Assembly (NCBI GenBank): GCA_016790425.1
Contig: JAEUPF010000062.1
Location: 1-55,204, forward strand
Reading direction: 5' to 3'
DNA: 55,204 nucleotides
Origin: Rubrivivax sp.
GTDB lineage: Bacteria > Pseudomonadota > Gammaproteobacteria > Burkholderiales > Burkholderiaceae_C
In this document: positions 25,893-34,766 of the stretch, piece by piece
How the letters are laid out: each line of letters starts with the position of its first letter
Position numbering within the stretch: position 1 is the stretch's first letter
Notes under the pieces: model-generated
Database searches by the model: none
The model's input: only the letters and a program-made list of their open reading frames with translations
What the model was told of the DNA's origin: nothing
Translations under genes and position numbers: made by a program

Positions 25893-26534
25893 ATCGCCGC
25901 CGGGGCGCCACGCCGGCAGCCGGTAGCCGGTCCAAAGCGCCGCCGCGCGCAGCGCGCTCGCCGCGGCGGCACCGGCCACCAGCGCCGCCTCGTCGCCGGC
26001 GCCGAAGCGCGTGGCCAGCACCGTCACCCAGCCGCCGGCGAAAGCGCACAGCGCATACGGCCGGTGGTCGCTGAAGGCGCGCGGCACCTCGTTGCAGACG
26101 ATGTCGCGCAGCACGCCGCCGAAGACGGCGGTGACCATGCCCATCAGCACCGCGGCCAGGGCCGGCAAGTTCGCCGCCAGCGCCACCTGTGTGCCGCCGG
26201 CGCAGAACAGCCCCAGGCCCAGCGCGTCGGGCCACTGCATCGCGCGCTCGGTGGGCGCGAAGTGGCGCGCGCGCATGAACAGCATCGCCGCGATGCAAAG
26301 CGCCAGAAGCAGCCACAGCCACACCGCGTGCTGCACCCAGAAGAACGGCCGCCGGTCGAGCAGCACGTCGCGCAGCGTGCCGCCGCCGAAGGCGGTGAGC
26401 CCGGCGACGACGACCACGCCCACCGCGTCGAGCCGCTTGCGCGCCGCCTCGATGAGGCCTGACAGCGCGAAAGCCACCGTCGCCACCACCTCGACGACCG
26501 ACTGCGCGAGCGACAGCGACGGCAACGCGATCAT
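25893..26534 (-). CDS. TRIC/YadS-family cation channel protein, no in-frame stop of its own
   Basis: A membrane protein with the duplicated three-helix unit of the TRIC (UPF0126/YadS) family. GGGTLRDVLL in the first repeat and GGVLRDIV in the second are the hallmark motifs, with about seven hydrophobic helices. Family length is ~205-215 residues, so the protein should end near 25893. Instead the frame stays open for another ~90 codons of atypical composition and then, without a stop, through the whole rubrerythrin-ligase gene to 23523 (1003 codons in all). A TGA in the neighbouring frame at 25891 lies just where the family normally ends, so a one-base frameshift is the simplest explanation. 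The end coordinate is approximate. Confidence 0.7.
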
Positions 26535-26637
26535 GTGCGCGGCATTGTCGCCGACGCACTCATCCGGTCTATCCTCGCCGGCGTCCTTGCACCGGCCCGC
26601 CGGCCGCTTTCACCGCGGCCGCGTCCCCCACAGCGCG

Positions 26638-27384
26638 ATGAACACCGACAACGAACTCCGCAACGCCTTCGCCCCTGGCGGCCCGCTGCGCGCCTCGATC
26701 AACCTGGGCAACCCGATCCTCGCCCACCGCAACGCCGCCACCGGCGCGGCGGGCGGTGTCTCGGTGGACCTGGCCCACGAACTCGGCCGGCGCCTCGGCC
26801 TGGCGGTCGAGCTCGTCGTCTTCGACACCGCCGGCCAGTCGGTCGAGGCGGTGGCCGAGGAGCGCGCCGACATCGGCTTCTTCGCCATCGACCCCGCGCG
26901 CGGCGCGGCGATCGCCTTCACCGCGCCCTACGTGCTGATCGAAGGCTGCTACCTCGTGCGCGACGCTTCACCGCTGAAGACCAACGACGAGGTCGACCGC
27001 GCCGGGCACACCGTTGTCGTCGGAAAGGGCAGCGCCTACGACCTGTTCCTGACGCGCGAACTGAAGCACGCCGCAATCGAGCGCGCGCCGAGTTCGCCGG
27101 CCGTCGTCGAGACCTTCGTCGGCAACGGCCGCGCCGATGTCGCCGCCGGCGTCAGGCAGCAACTCGAAGCCGACGCGAAGCGGCTCGCAGGCCCGGGCGG
27201 CCTGCGCTTGCTGCCCGGGCACTTCATGGTCATCCGGCAGGCGATGGGATTGCCAAAGAGCCGCGGCGGCGCGGCCGCGGCGTTCCTCGCCGCGTTCGTC
27301 GAGGAGATGAAGGCGGGCGGCTTCGTCGCCGCGGCGCTGGCGCGGCACGGCGTGCAAGGAGCGTCGGTGGCGCCGCCGGCGTGA
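26638..27384 (+). CDS. solute-binding-domain protein without signal peptide
   Basis: 248 residues of the family-3 periplasmic amino-acid-binding fold (SBP_bac_3). The two-lobe pattern is visible in SVDLAHELGRRLGLAVELVVF, then ADIGFFAIDPARGAAIAFTAPYVLIEGCYLV and VVVGKGSAYDLFL. No signal peptide is present: the protein starts MNTDNELRNAF and goes straight into the domain, so it is probably cytoplasmic, and no permease or ATPase gene is adjacent. It may be a ligand sensor or a cyclohexadienyl-dehydratase-like enzyme on this fold. It starts 103 bp from the divergent TRIC gene and overlaps or abuts thpR downstream. Confidence 0.72.
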   Translation: MNTDNELRNAFAPGGPLRASINLGNPILAHRNAATGAAGGVSVDLAHELGRRLGLAVELVVFDTAGQSVEAVAEERADIGFFAIDPARGAAIAFTAPYVLIEGCYLVRDASPLKTNDEVDRAGHTVVVGKGSAYDLFLTRELKHAAIERAPSSPAVVETFVGNGRADVAAGVRQQLEADAKRLAGPGGLRLLPGHFMVIRQAMGLPKSRGGAAAAFLAAFVEEMKAGGFVAAALARHGVQGASVAPPA

Positions 27385-27422
27385 GCGGGCCGCGCGGTCG
27401 CGCGGGCGCCGCGCCCGCGGAC

Positions 27423-27917
27423 ATGCGGCTCTTCGTCGCGCTGTGGCCCGACGCCGCGGTGCGCGCCGCGATTGCCAGCCGCCGCGACGCGATCGCCTGG
27501 CCCGCCGGCACGCGCGCGACGCCCGACGACAAGCTGCACATCACGCTGCACTTCATCGGCTCGTGGCCCGCGGCGGCGTTGTCGCGGCTCACCGAGGCAC
27601 TGGCCGCCGTGCCGCCGGGGCCGGCCTTCGAGCTCGAACTCGGCCCCGTTGCCGCCTGGCCCAACGGCCTCGTCGTGCTGCTGGCGCGCACCGTGCCGCC
27701 GCCGCTGTCCGACCTGCACTCGCGGCTTTCCGAAGCGCTGCGCTCGCTCGGCGTCGAGATCGACCGCCGCCGGCTGCGCCCGCACGTCACGCTCGCGCGG
27801 CACGGCCCGCGCCGCATCGAAGCGCCTGCGTGGCCGCCGCTGCGCTGGGCGGTGCAGGGCTTCGCGCTGGTGGAATCGGCCGCGGGCCGCTATCGCGTCG
27901 TCGCCGGCGGCCCCTGA
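27423..27917 (+). CDS. thpR: RNA 2',3'-cyclic phosphodiesterase (2'-5' RNA ligase family)
   Basis: 164 residues of the 2H phosphoesterase family. The two HxT motifs are HITLHF near residue 40 and HVTLAR near residue 121, and the N-terminus RLFVALWP is typical of ThpR. It hydrolyses 2',3'-cyclic phosphates on RNA in vitro; the cellular role is unclear. The start was set at 27423 to give the family N-terminus. A GTG at 27381 overlapping the previous stop (GTGA) would add 14 residues and cannot be excluded. It overlaps the convergent beta-propeller gene by 28 bp at the 3' end. Confidence 0.85.
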   Translation: MRLFVALWPDAAVRAAIASRRDAIAWPAGTRATPDDKLHITLHFIGSWPAAALSRLTEALAAVPPGPAFELELGPVAAWPNGLVVLLARTVPPPLSDLHSRLSEALRSLGVEIDRRRLRPHVTLARHGPRRIEAPAWPPLRWAVQGFALVESAAGRYRVVAGGP

Positions 27918-29110
27918 AGGGCTGCCTTCCAGTCGCGGAACACGTCGAGGTCCAGGCCGTCGGGGTAGTTGAGGTACCCCGGCGCATGGCCCTTGGTGTC
28001 GGTGACGCCGTACTGCCAGATGATCCGCTTGGTCTGGCGGTCGATGACGACGACGCGGTTGCGCAGGTCGTCCACGACCAGGATGTCGCCGGTGTCGGGC
28101 AGCTCGCGCGCCAGCGAAGGGTGGTCGAGCGCGCCCTCGCCTTCCTTGACGTGGTACTCCCACGTGCGTTTGCCGGTGGCCGGGTCGAAGATGACCACGC
28201 GGCCCGGCTTGCTGAAGTCGGCCAGGATCACCTGCCTGCCGTCGACCGTGGGAAACGCGTCCGAGGGGTAGCGCACGTCGGGCGCACGCCGGCTCCAGAC
28301 GACCTTGCCTTGGCGCGTGATGCGCGAGATCCACGCGTCGGTGATCTCGGTGACGAGGATGTCGCCGTTGTCCATCGGCGTGGCGCCGTTGGGCCAGGCC
28401 AGCGAGCGCGGCGGGTCGTGCCGGCACTGGCCGGGCTGGCCCCACTGCGTGTCGATCTGGTTCGTCTTCGGGTCGATGATCAGCACGCGGCAGTTGCGGA
28501 TGTCGGCGGTGAGGAACTTGCCGTCTTCGAGCAGGTGCGCGTCGTCGGGGTAGTTCAGGTGCGCGCTGCCCTTGCCGCGCGTGTCGGGCACGCCGAAGGT
28601 CCACGTGACCGTGCGGCTGTCGTAGTCGACGATGTGCAGGTCGTAGTTGTCTTCCTCGCTGACGGCGAGCTGCGTGCCGTCGGGCGAGAAGTTCACGTCC
28701 TCGTTGCCGCGGTACAGCTTGAGGTTCGGCGACGGCAGCTCCCAGACGATGCGCTTGTCGGGCGTCACCTCGATGAGGCGGTTGTTGCGCCGGTCGGCGA
28801 TGACGATGGGATAAGGCAGCGGCTTGCCCCACGAGGCCACCGGCCGGGTGCGGTTGCCGGTGACCGGCGGGGGCTTGGGCAGCACGACGCCGCTGCTGAC
28901 GATGCCGGCGCCGGTCATCTCCGGCGTCACTTCCACGGGCGTGCCGGCACCTGCTGCTGCTGCCGCGTTCTTCTTCGCCGGCCCGGCGGCCTGGCCCGGC
29001 AGGACGAGGAGCATCGCGGCGGCCAGCGCCAGCCAGACACGCCACGACGAGGGCGCGGCCGCGTGGCCCGGCGCCATCACGGAAGGACGAGAAGAACGGG
29101 TCTTGCGCAT
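27890..29110 (-). CDS. exported beta-propeller (PQQ/NHL-like) repeat protein
   Basis: About 406 residues from the ATG at 29110. A signal peptide is present (basic RKTRSSR start, hydrophobic LALAAAMLLVLPGQAAG), so the protein is periplasmic or secreted. The mature part has repeated propeller blades of the type IVIADRRNNRLIEVTPD, VLIIDPKTNQIDTQWG, VVIFDPATGKRTWEYH and VVVIDRQTKRIIWQYG, about six to eight units. The W-Y-G/W-x-G blade endings resemble aryl-sulfotransferase and PQQ-like propellers. No catalytic motif was recognised. The downstream neighbour on the same strand is a sulfatase's operon partner candidate only by proximity. A TTG at 29158 would lengthen the N-terminus but was not chosen. 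Confidence 0.7.
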   Translation of the reverse strand: MRKTRSSRPSVMAPGHAAAPSSWRVWLALAAAMLLVLPGQAAGPAKKNAAAAAGAGTPVEVTPEMTGAGIVSSGVVLPKPPPVTGNRTRPVASWGKPLPYPIVIADRRNNRLIEVTPDKRIVWELPSPNLKLYRGNEDVNFSPDGTQLAVSEEDNYDLHIVDYDSRTVTWTFGVPDTRGKGSAHLNYPDDAHLLEDGKFLTADIRNCRVLIIDPKTNQIDTQWGQPGQCRHDPPRSLAWPNGATPMDNGDILVTEITDAWISRITRQGKVVWSRRAPDVRYPSDAFPTVDGRQVILADFSKPGRVVIFDPATGKRTWEYHVKEGEGALDHPSLARELPDTGDILVVDDLRNRVVVIDRQTKRIIWQYGVTDTKGHAPGYLNYPDGLDLDVFRDWKAALQGPPATTR

Positions 29111-29265
29111 CCAGCCACGATGCGCCGGCCGCGCCGGCGGGGCCTTGAACGGCGTCAATCCGCCGGCGTTCGCCGGGACCGCTTCAGCGGTTCACCGGTC
29201 GCCGCCTCCGCGCCTCGGCTTCAGCTTCAGCCCTCGGCGCTTCACCGCGCCACCGGTTCGCCGCC

Positions 29266-30606
29266 TCAGCGCTGCGGCATGTCCTTGGCGCCGTAGCCCA
29301 GGCTCACCGTCGCGTCGGCGGGCACCGGCGGCATCGACGCTTCCCACGCTTCGTAGGCGGCGCGCATCGCGTTCAGCCGCCCGGGCTCGTACGGTGCGCG
29401 GTTGGCGCGTTCGCGTTCGTCGGCGTCGATGTCGAAGAGGTACTCGTGCCCGTCGACGCGCAGGTACTTCCAGCGCCCGTCGCGGTGCGCGCGCTGGCCG
29501 CGGTGGTTCATGCGCCAGAACATCGGCCGCGCGATGCGCTCGACCTCGCCGCGCAGCACCGGCATCAGGTCGATGCCGTCCAGCGGGCAGGCCGCGTCGG
29601 GCACGGCACCGCCTGCGGCGATCATCGTGGCGCTGAAGTCCATCGTCAGGCAGTGTTGAGCGCTGACGCGGCCGGGGGCGATCACGCGCGGCCAGTGGGC
29701 CACCCAGGGCACGCGGATGCCGCCTTCGGTGAGATCCATCTTGCCGCCCACCAGCGGCCAGTTGTCGCTGAAGCGCTCGCCGCCGTTGTCGCTGGTGAAG
29801 ACGACGAGCGTGTCGTCGAGCACTCCCGCCTCGGCCAGCGCCGCGACGATGGCGCCGATGCCTTCGTCCATGTGGTGGATCATGCGGCGGTAGGTTTCGA
29901 TGTTGCCGCCGCCGAGGTGGAAGATGTTGCGGCTGACCTCGCTCGAGCGGGCCACCTCGCGGTCGTCGCGCGTCTCCCACGGCCAGTGCGGCGCCGTGTA
30001 GTGCACGCTGACGAAGAACGGCGCCCCCCCGGCCGATCGGGCCGCCAGGCGCCGCACCACTTCCACCGTTCGCTCGCTGATGAGGTCGGTCAGGTAGCCC
30101 TGGCCCGCGCTCTCGGCTTCGCCTTCCCACAGGTCGTGCTCGCCGTTGGTGGCCGCGTGGGTGAAGTAGTCGACGCCGCCCGACATGGGACCGAAGAACT
30201 CGTCGTAGCCCGAACGCAGCGGCCCGAAGTGCGGCGGATAGCCCAGGTGCCACTTGCCCACCAGTGCCGTGCGGTAGCCGGCGTCGCGCAGCAGCGAGGG
30301 CAGCGTCGGGTGCGCCGGCGGCAGGCCGAGCGTGGCGCTGCCGCGCGTGCGGATGCTGATCGGCTCCTCGGCAGCGCCGCGCAGGCGGTACTGCCAGCGT
30401 GCCGTCATCAGCGCGAAGCGTGTGGGCGAGCACACCGGCGAGTTGGCGTAGCCCTGCGTGAAGCGCAGCCCGCGCGCGGCCAGCGCGTCGATGTTCGGCG
30501 ACACCGCGCCGAAGCCCGCCGGCCGGCCGCCGTAGCAGCCGAGGTCGGCATGGCCGAGGTCGTCGGCGACGATGAAGACGAAGTTGGGGCGGCGCGCAGG
30601 GGTCAT
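29266..30606 (-). CDS. type I sulfatase (arylsulfatase family)
   Basis: 446 residues. Metal-binding VADDLGHADLG carries D15 and D16; the formylglycine signature CSPTR begins at C59, followed by the LMTARWQYRLRG segment; VGKWHLG, HYTAPHWPW and TSDNGGE supply further active-site residues. It hydrolyses a sulfate ester of unknown type. No signal peptide is seen, because the protein starts MTPARRPNFVF, so it would be cytoplasmic unless the start is wrong. The Cys must be converted by a formylglycine-generating enzyme, not encoded here. It ends about 80 bp downstream of putA on the same strand and may be read from its own promoter. Confidence 0.88.
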   Translation of the reverse strand: MTPARRPNFVFIVADDLGHADLGCYGGRPAGFGAVSPNIDALAARGLRFTQGYANSPVCSPTRFALMTARWQYRLRGAAEEPISIRTRGSATLGLPPAHPTLPSLLRDAGYRTALVGKWHLGYPPHFGPLRSGYDEFFGPMSGGVDYFTHAATNGEHDLWEGEAESAGQGYLTDLISERTVEVVRRLAARSAGGAPFFVSVHYTAPHWPWETRDDREVARSSEVSRNIFHLGGGNIETYRRMIHHMDEGIGAIVAALAEAGVLDDTLVVFTSDNGGERFSDNWPLVGGKMDLTEGGIRVPWVAHWPRVIAPGRVSAQHCLTMDFSATMIAAGGAVPDAACPLDGIDLMPVLRGEVERIARPMFWRMNHRGQRAHRDGRWKYLRVDGHEYLFDIDADERERANRAPYEPGRLNAMRAAYEAWEASMPPVPADATVSLGYGAKDMPQR

Positions 30607-30686
30607 GGCGGCGGCGATTCTTTGCGCTGCAAAGCGGCGCAGGAATGCGGGGAAGCGAGCAGCGGCGGCGGCGGCGCGACGGCCGT

Positions 30687-33600
30687 TCAGCCGATCGTCA
30701 TCAGGCTGGCGTTGCCGCCGGCCGCGGCGGTGTTGATGCTGAGCGAGCGTTCGATGACCAGCCGCTCCAGCGGCACGCGACCCTGCCCCGGCATCAATGC
30801 GGTGAGGGCGACGATCGGCCCCGGCCGCCGTGCCAGCGCCGCGGCGGTGGCGAGCAGCTCGGCGGCGCTGCCGTGCTGAAGCGCCGCGTCGAAGTGCGCC
30901 TGCGGCGCCGTCCAGTCCTGCGCCAGGGCCACGTGCTCGCGCACGTCGGCGGGCAGCCGGTCGCGCAGCGCCTGCGCCGACGCCGGCCACAGCGCCTGGC
31001 TGCCCACGGCCAGCACGGCAGCCAGCTGCGCCAGGCGGTCGGCGTCGCCGGCTGCGCCTTCGCTCGCCAGGCACAGCACTGCGGCACGCGGCAGCACGGC
31101 GTAGAGGTTCGCTTCGCCGGTGGGGCCGGGCAGTGCGTGCCAGATGCCCACCGGCGACTCGGCCGCGGCCTGGTCGCACTGCGCCGCCAGCACCGACAGG
31201 CCTTGCGCCACCGCCCAGCCGCGCAGCGCGTCGAGCGCCTGCGCCGCGCCGGCCGCCGCCGCGCCCGCCGGCCCGGCCTGCAAGTCCAGGCCGCGCACCG
31301 GCGGCAGGCTGGCACGGCCGGCCTGCGCCACTGCCAGCCGCGCCGCCTGCACCGGCCGCCTGGCCAGCAGGCGCAGCAGGTACAACGGCCCACCGGCCTT
31401 GGGGCCGGTGCCCGACAGCCCTTCGCCGCCGAACGGCTGCACGCCCACCACCGCGCCGACGATGTTGCGGTTGACGTAGACGTTGCCCGCGTGCGCCGCG
31501 GCGAGCACCTGCGCCACCGTCTCGTCGATGCGCGTGTGCACGCCCTGCGTCAGGCCGTAGCCGGTGGCATTGACCGCCTCCAGCGTCGCCGCAAGTTCCT
31601 CGCGCGCGTAGCGCAGCACGTGCAGCACGGGGCCGAAGACCTCGCGCTCGAGTTCGCCGATGCGCTCGATCTCGATCACCGTGGGCGGCACGAAGTGGCC
31701 GCGGTCGGCGCCGGTGCCGTCGCTGGCACCGCCGCGCAGCCGCCACACGCGGCGGCCGCGCCCGGCCATCGCTGCCACGTGGCGCTCGATGCCTTCGCGC
31801 GCCTGGGCATCGATCACCGGCCCCACGTCGGTGGCCAGCCGGCGCGGGTCGCCCAGGCGCAGCTCCTGCACGGCGCCTTGCAGCATCGCGACGACGCGGT
31901 CGGCCACCTCGTCCTGCACGCACAGCACGCGCAGCGCCGAGCAGCGCTGGCCGGCGCTGTCGAAGGCCGAGCTGACGATGTCGGCCACGGCCTGCTCGGC
32001 GAGCGCCGAGCTGTCGACGACCATCGCGTTCTGGCCGCCGGTCTCGGCGACCAACGTCACCGGCTGGCCGGCGGCCGTCAACCGCTGCGCGAGCGCGCGC
32101 TGCAGCAGGCGCGCCACCTCGGTGCTGCCGGTGAAGAGCACGCCGTTGACGCGGGCGTCGGCCACCAGCGGCGCGCCGACGGCCTCGCCGCCGCCGGGCA
32201 GCAGTTGCAGCGCCGCGCGCGGCACGCCGGCGTCGTGCAGCGCGCGCACCGCCGCGGCGGCGATGAGCGGTGTCTGCTCGGCGGGCTTGGCGAGCACCAC
32301 GTTGCCCGCCGCCAGCGCCGCGGCCACCTGGCCGGTGAAGATGGCGAGCGGGAAGTTCCACGGGCTGATGCACACCACCGGCCCGAGCGGCTCGTGGGTG
32401 GCGTTGCCGAAGTCGCGCGCCACCTCGGCGGCGTAGTAGCGCAGGAAGTCGACCGCCTCGCGCACCTCGGCCACGGCGTTGGCGCAGGTCTTGCCGGCCT
32501 CGCGGACGATGAGCGGGATCAGCTCGAAGGCCTGCGCTTCCAGCAGGCGCGCCGCCGCGACGAGGCATTCGGCGCGCTCGGCCGGGGCGGTGGCCGCCCA
32601 CAGCGGCGCGCCCGCCTCGGCCGCGGCAAGCGCGGCATCGACCTCGGCGCTCGTCGCTTCGCGCACCTGGCCGACGATGTCGGCGGGGTCGGCAGGGTTG
32701 CGCACGGGTTGCCACGGGTTGGCGCCGCTGTTGGCGGGGCTGTTCTCGCCACCGCTCGTGCCACCGCTCGTGCCACCGTTCGTGCCACCGTTCGTGCCAC
32801 CGTTCGTGCCGTTGTTCGTGCCGTTGTTCGTGCCGCTGTTCGTGCCGCTGTTCGGGCCACTGTTCGTGCCGCTGTTCGCGCCGTTGCTCGCACCGCCGTT
32901 CGCGCCGTTGCTCGCGCCGTTCACGGCGGCGGCGCTGTCGCTGCCCGTCGCGGTCGGTTCGGCGCGCCAGGCATTGCCCTGCGCCGCTCGCATCGCATCG
33001 GCGGCAAACGCCCGCGCCAGCGCCGCCAGCGTGCCCTCGTCGGCAAGATCGACGCCGCGCGAGTTGCTGCGCGCCTCGCCGTACAGCGAGCCCGGCATCG
33101 CGATGGCCGCATGCGGCGCGCCGAGCACGCCTTCGGTGGCCGCCGCGGCGCGCACCGTCTGCACCGGGTCCTGCACGAGCGCTTCGAGCGCGAAGTTCTC
33201 GTCGGCGATGCGGTTGACGAACGACGTGTTGGCGCCGTTCTCCAGCAGGCGCCGCACGAGGTAGGCCAGCAGCGTGTCGTGCGTGCCCACCGGGGCGTAG
33301 ATGCGGCACGGCCGGCCGAGGCCGGCCTTGCCGCGGTCGCGGCCGGGCCTGCCTTCGGCAGCGGGCCCCACCACCTGCTCGTACAGCGGCTCGCCCATGC
33401 CGTGCAGGCACTGGAATTCGTACTGCCCGGCGTGCCAGCGCGCCGGGTCGGCGAGCTCGTGGATCGCCGCCAGGCTCATCGCGTTGTGGGTGGCGAACTG
33501 CGGGTACACCGCGTCCGCTGCCGCGAGCAGCTTCTTCGCGCAGGCAACATAGGCCACGTCGGTGTGCGGCTTGCGCGTGTACACCGGGTAGCCGGCCTGG

Positions 33601-34766
33601 CCTTCCTGCTGCGCGCGCTTGATCTCGCTGTCCCAGTACGCGCCTTTCACCAGGCGCACCATCAGGCGGTGTCCGCTGCGCCGCGCCAGGTCGACGAGGA
33701 AGTCCACCACCGCCGGGCAGCGCTTCTGGTAGGCCTGGATGACGAAGCCGATGCCGTCCCAGCCGGCCAGCGCCTCCTCGTGGCACAGCCGCTCGAGCAG
33801 CTCGAGCGAGAGGTCCAGCCGCTCGCTCTCCTCGGCATCGATGTTCAGGCCGATGCCGTGCCGCCGCGCCAGCGCCGCGAGTTGCACCAGCCGCGGGTAC
33901 AGCTCGGCCAGCACGCGCTCGGCCTGCGCGCGCGCATAACGCGGGTGCAGCGCCGACAGCTTGATCGAGATGCCCGGGCCGTCGATGACGCCGTGCCAGG
34001 GCTGGCCGCGGCGCGCCGCTTCGGCCGCCTGAGCCGCCGCGGCGCGCCCGATGGCGTCGATCGCCCCTTCGTAGGCGGCGAAGTAGCGAGCGGCGTCGGC
34101 CGCGGTCATCGCCGCCTCGCCGAGCATGTCGTAGCTGTAGCGAAAGCCCGCGGCCTCGCGCTCGCGTGCGCTCGCCAGCGCCTGCTCGATCGTCTCGCCG
34201 GTGACGAACTGTTCGCCCATCAGCCGCATGGCCATGTCCACGCCCTTGCGGATGAGCGGCTCGCCGCCGCGCGCGACGACGCGCCGCAGCGTGGCGGTGA
34301 GCCCGGCGTCGCTGTGCGTGGCGACGAGCTTGCCGGTGAGCAGGAGGCCCCAGGCGGCGGCGTTGACGAACAGCGACGGGCTGGAGCCCAGGTGCTGCTG
34401 CCAGTTGCCGGCGGCGATCTTGTCGCGGATGAGCGCGTCGCGCGTCGCCGCGTCGGGTATGCGCAAGAGCGCCTCGGCCAGGCACATCAGCGCCACCCCT
34501 TCGGCCGAGCTGAGCGCGAACTCCTGCAGCAGGCCCTGCACGAGCCCGGCGCGGCCGCCTGCGCGCGAACGCTCGCGCACGCCGCGGGCGATGCGCAGCG
34601 CCAGCGTGCGCGCCGCCTCGGCCTGCGCCGGCGTCAGCTCGGCCTGCTGCAGCAGCCCGGGCAGCAGCTCGGGTTCAGGCGTCCGCGTGAGCGCGCGAAT
34701 GGCCTCGCGCAGCGGCGAGACTGCCAGGGGTCGGGCCAGCGGTTCGGACGGCGGCGGCGTGTTCAC
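30687..34766 (-). CDS. putA: PutA: proline dehydrogenase / glutamate-semialdehyde dehydrogenase
   Basis: 1359-residue bifunctional enzyme oxidising proline to P5C (FAD) and then glutamate semialdehyde to glutamate (NAD). The PRODH barrel spans about residues 180-560 (GPGISIKLSALHPRY, MVRLVKGAYWDSEIK, YPQFATHNA, GRPCRIYAPVGTH). The ALDH module follows, with SPWNFPLAIFTGQ, the VAETGGQNAM region and catalytic Cys in SAGQRCSALRV. The C-terminal ASLMTIG tail is typical of the long form. No N-terminal ribbon-helix-helix DNA-binding domain is present, so it should not repress itself. The two domains are joined by a ~75-residue Asn/Gly/Thr repeat linker. Its start overlaps the ornithine cyclodeaminase gene by 92 bp. 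Confidence 0.95.
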   Translation of the reverse strand: MNTPPPSEPLARPLAVSPLREAIRALTRTPEPELLPGLLQQAELTPAQAEAARTLALRIARGVRERSRAGGRAGLVQGLLQEFALSSAEGVALMCLAEALLRIPDAATRDALIRDKIAAGNWQQHLGSSPSLFVNAAAWGLLLTGKLVATHSDAGLTATLRRVVARGGEPLIRKGVDMAMRLMGEQFVTGETIEQALASAREREAAGFRYSYDMLGEAAMTAADAARYFAAYEGAIDAIGRAAAAQAAEAARRGQPWHGVIDGPGISIKLSALHPRYARAQAERVLAELYPRLVQLAALARRHGIGLNIDAEESERLDLSLELLERLCHEEALAGWDGIGFVIQAYQKRCPAVVDFLVDLARRSGHRLMVRLVKGAYWDSEIKRAQQEGQAGYPVYTRKPHTDVAYVACAKKLLAAADAVYPQFATHNAMSLAAIHELADPARWHAGQYEFQCLHGMGEPLYEQVVGPAAEGRPGRDRGKAGLGRPCRIYAPVGTHDTLLAYLVRRLLENGANTSFVNRIADENFALEALVQDPVQTVRAAAATEGVLGAPHAAIAMPGSLYGEARSNSRGVDLADEGTLAALARAFAADAMRAAQGNAWRAEPTATGSDSAAAVNGASNGANGGASNGANSGTNSGPNSGTNSGTNNGTNNGTNGGTNGGTNGGTSGGTSGGENSPANSGANPWQPVRNPADPADIVGQVREATSAEVDAALAAAEAGAPLWAATAPAERAECLVAAARLLEAQAFELIPLIVREAGKTCANAVAEVREAVDFLRYYAAEVARDFGNATHEPLGPVVCISPWNFPLAIFTGQVAAALAAGNVVLAKPAEQTPLIAAAAVRALHDAGVPRAALQLLPGGGEAVGAPLVADARVNGVLFTGSTEVARLLQRALAQRLTAAGQPVTLVAETGGQNAMVVDSSALAEQAVADIVSSAFDSAGQRCSALRVLCVQDEVADRVVAMLQGAVQELRLGDPRRLATDVGPVIDAQAREGIERHVAAMAGRGRRVWRLRGGASDGTGADRGHFVPPTVIEIERIGELEREVFGPVLHVLRYAREELAATLEAVNATGYGLTQGVHTRIDETVAQVLAAAHAGNVYVNRNIVGAVVGVQPFGGEGLSGTGPKAGGPLYLLRLLARRPVQAARLAVAQAGRASLPPVRGLDLQAGPAGAAAAGAAQALDALRGWAVAQGLSVLAAQCDQAAAESPVGIWHALPGPTGEANLYAVLPRAAVLCLASEGAAGDADRLAQLAAVLAVGSQALWPASAQALRDRLPADVREHVALAQDWTAPQAHFDAALQHGSAAELLATAAALARRPGPIVALTALMPGQGRVPLERLVIERSLSINTAAAGGNASLMTIG
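32749..32916. repeat. 14-unit 12-bp minisatellite in the putA inter-domain linker
   Basis: Fourteen contiguous 12-bp units run from 32749 to 32916 with plus-strand form CCNNYG-YTCG-NG; three consecutive units (32773, 32785, 32797) are identical CCACCGTTCGTG. On the coding strand each unit encodes Thr/Ala-Asn/Ser-Gly/Asn-Gly/Ser-type tetrapeptides. It lies exactly between the proline dehydrogenase and aldehyde dehydrogenase domains. Confidence 0.95.

Noticed and set aside
27381-27422. GTG at 27381 as the thpR start
   Set aside because: It adds 14 residues of Gly/Ala/Arg before the conserved RLFVALWP start; kept only as an alternative.
29111-29158. TTG at 29158 as the start of the beta-propeller protein
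   Set aside because: It has no clear ribosome site and would move the signal peptide away from the N-terminus.
32749-32916. CRISPR-like array
   Set aside because: The 12-bp units are contiguous, with no spacers, and lie in frame inside putA.
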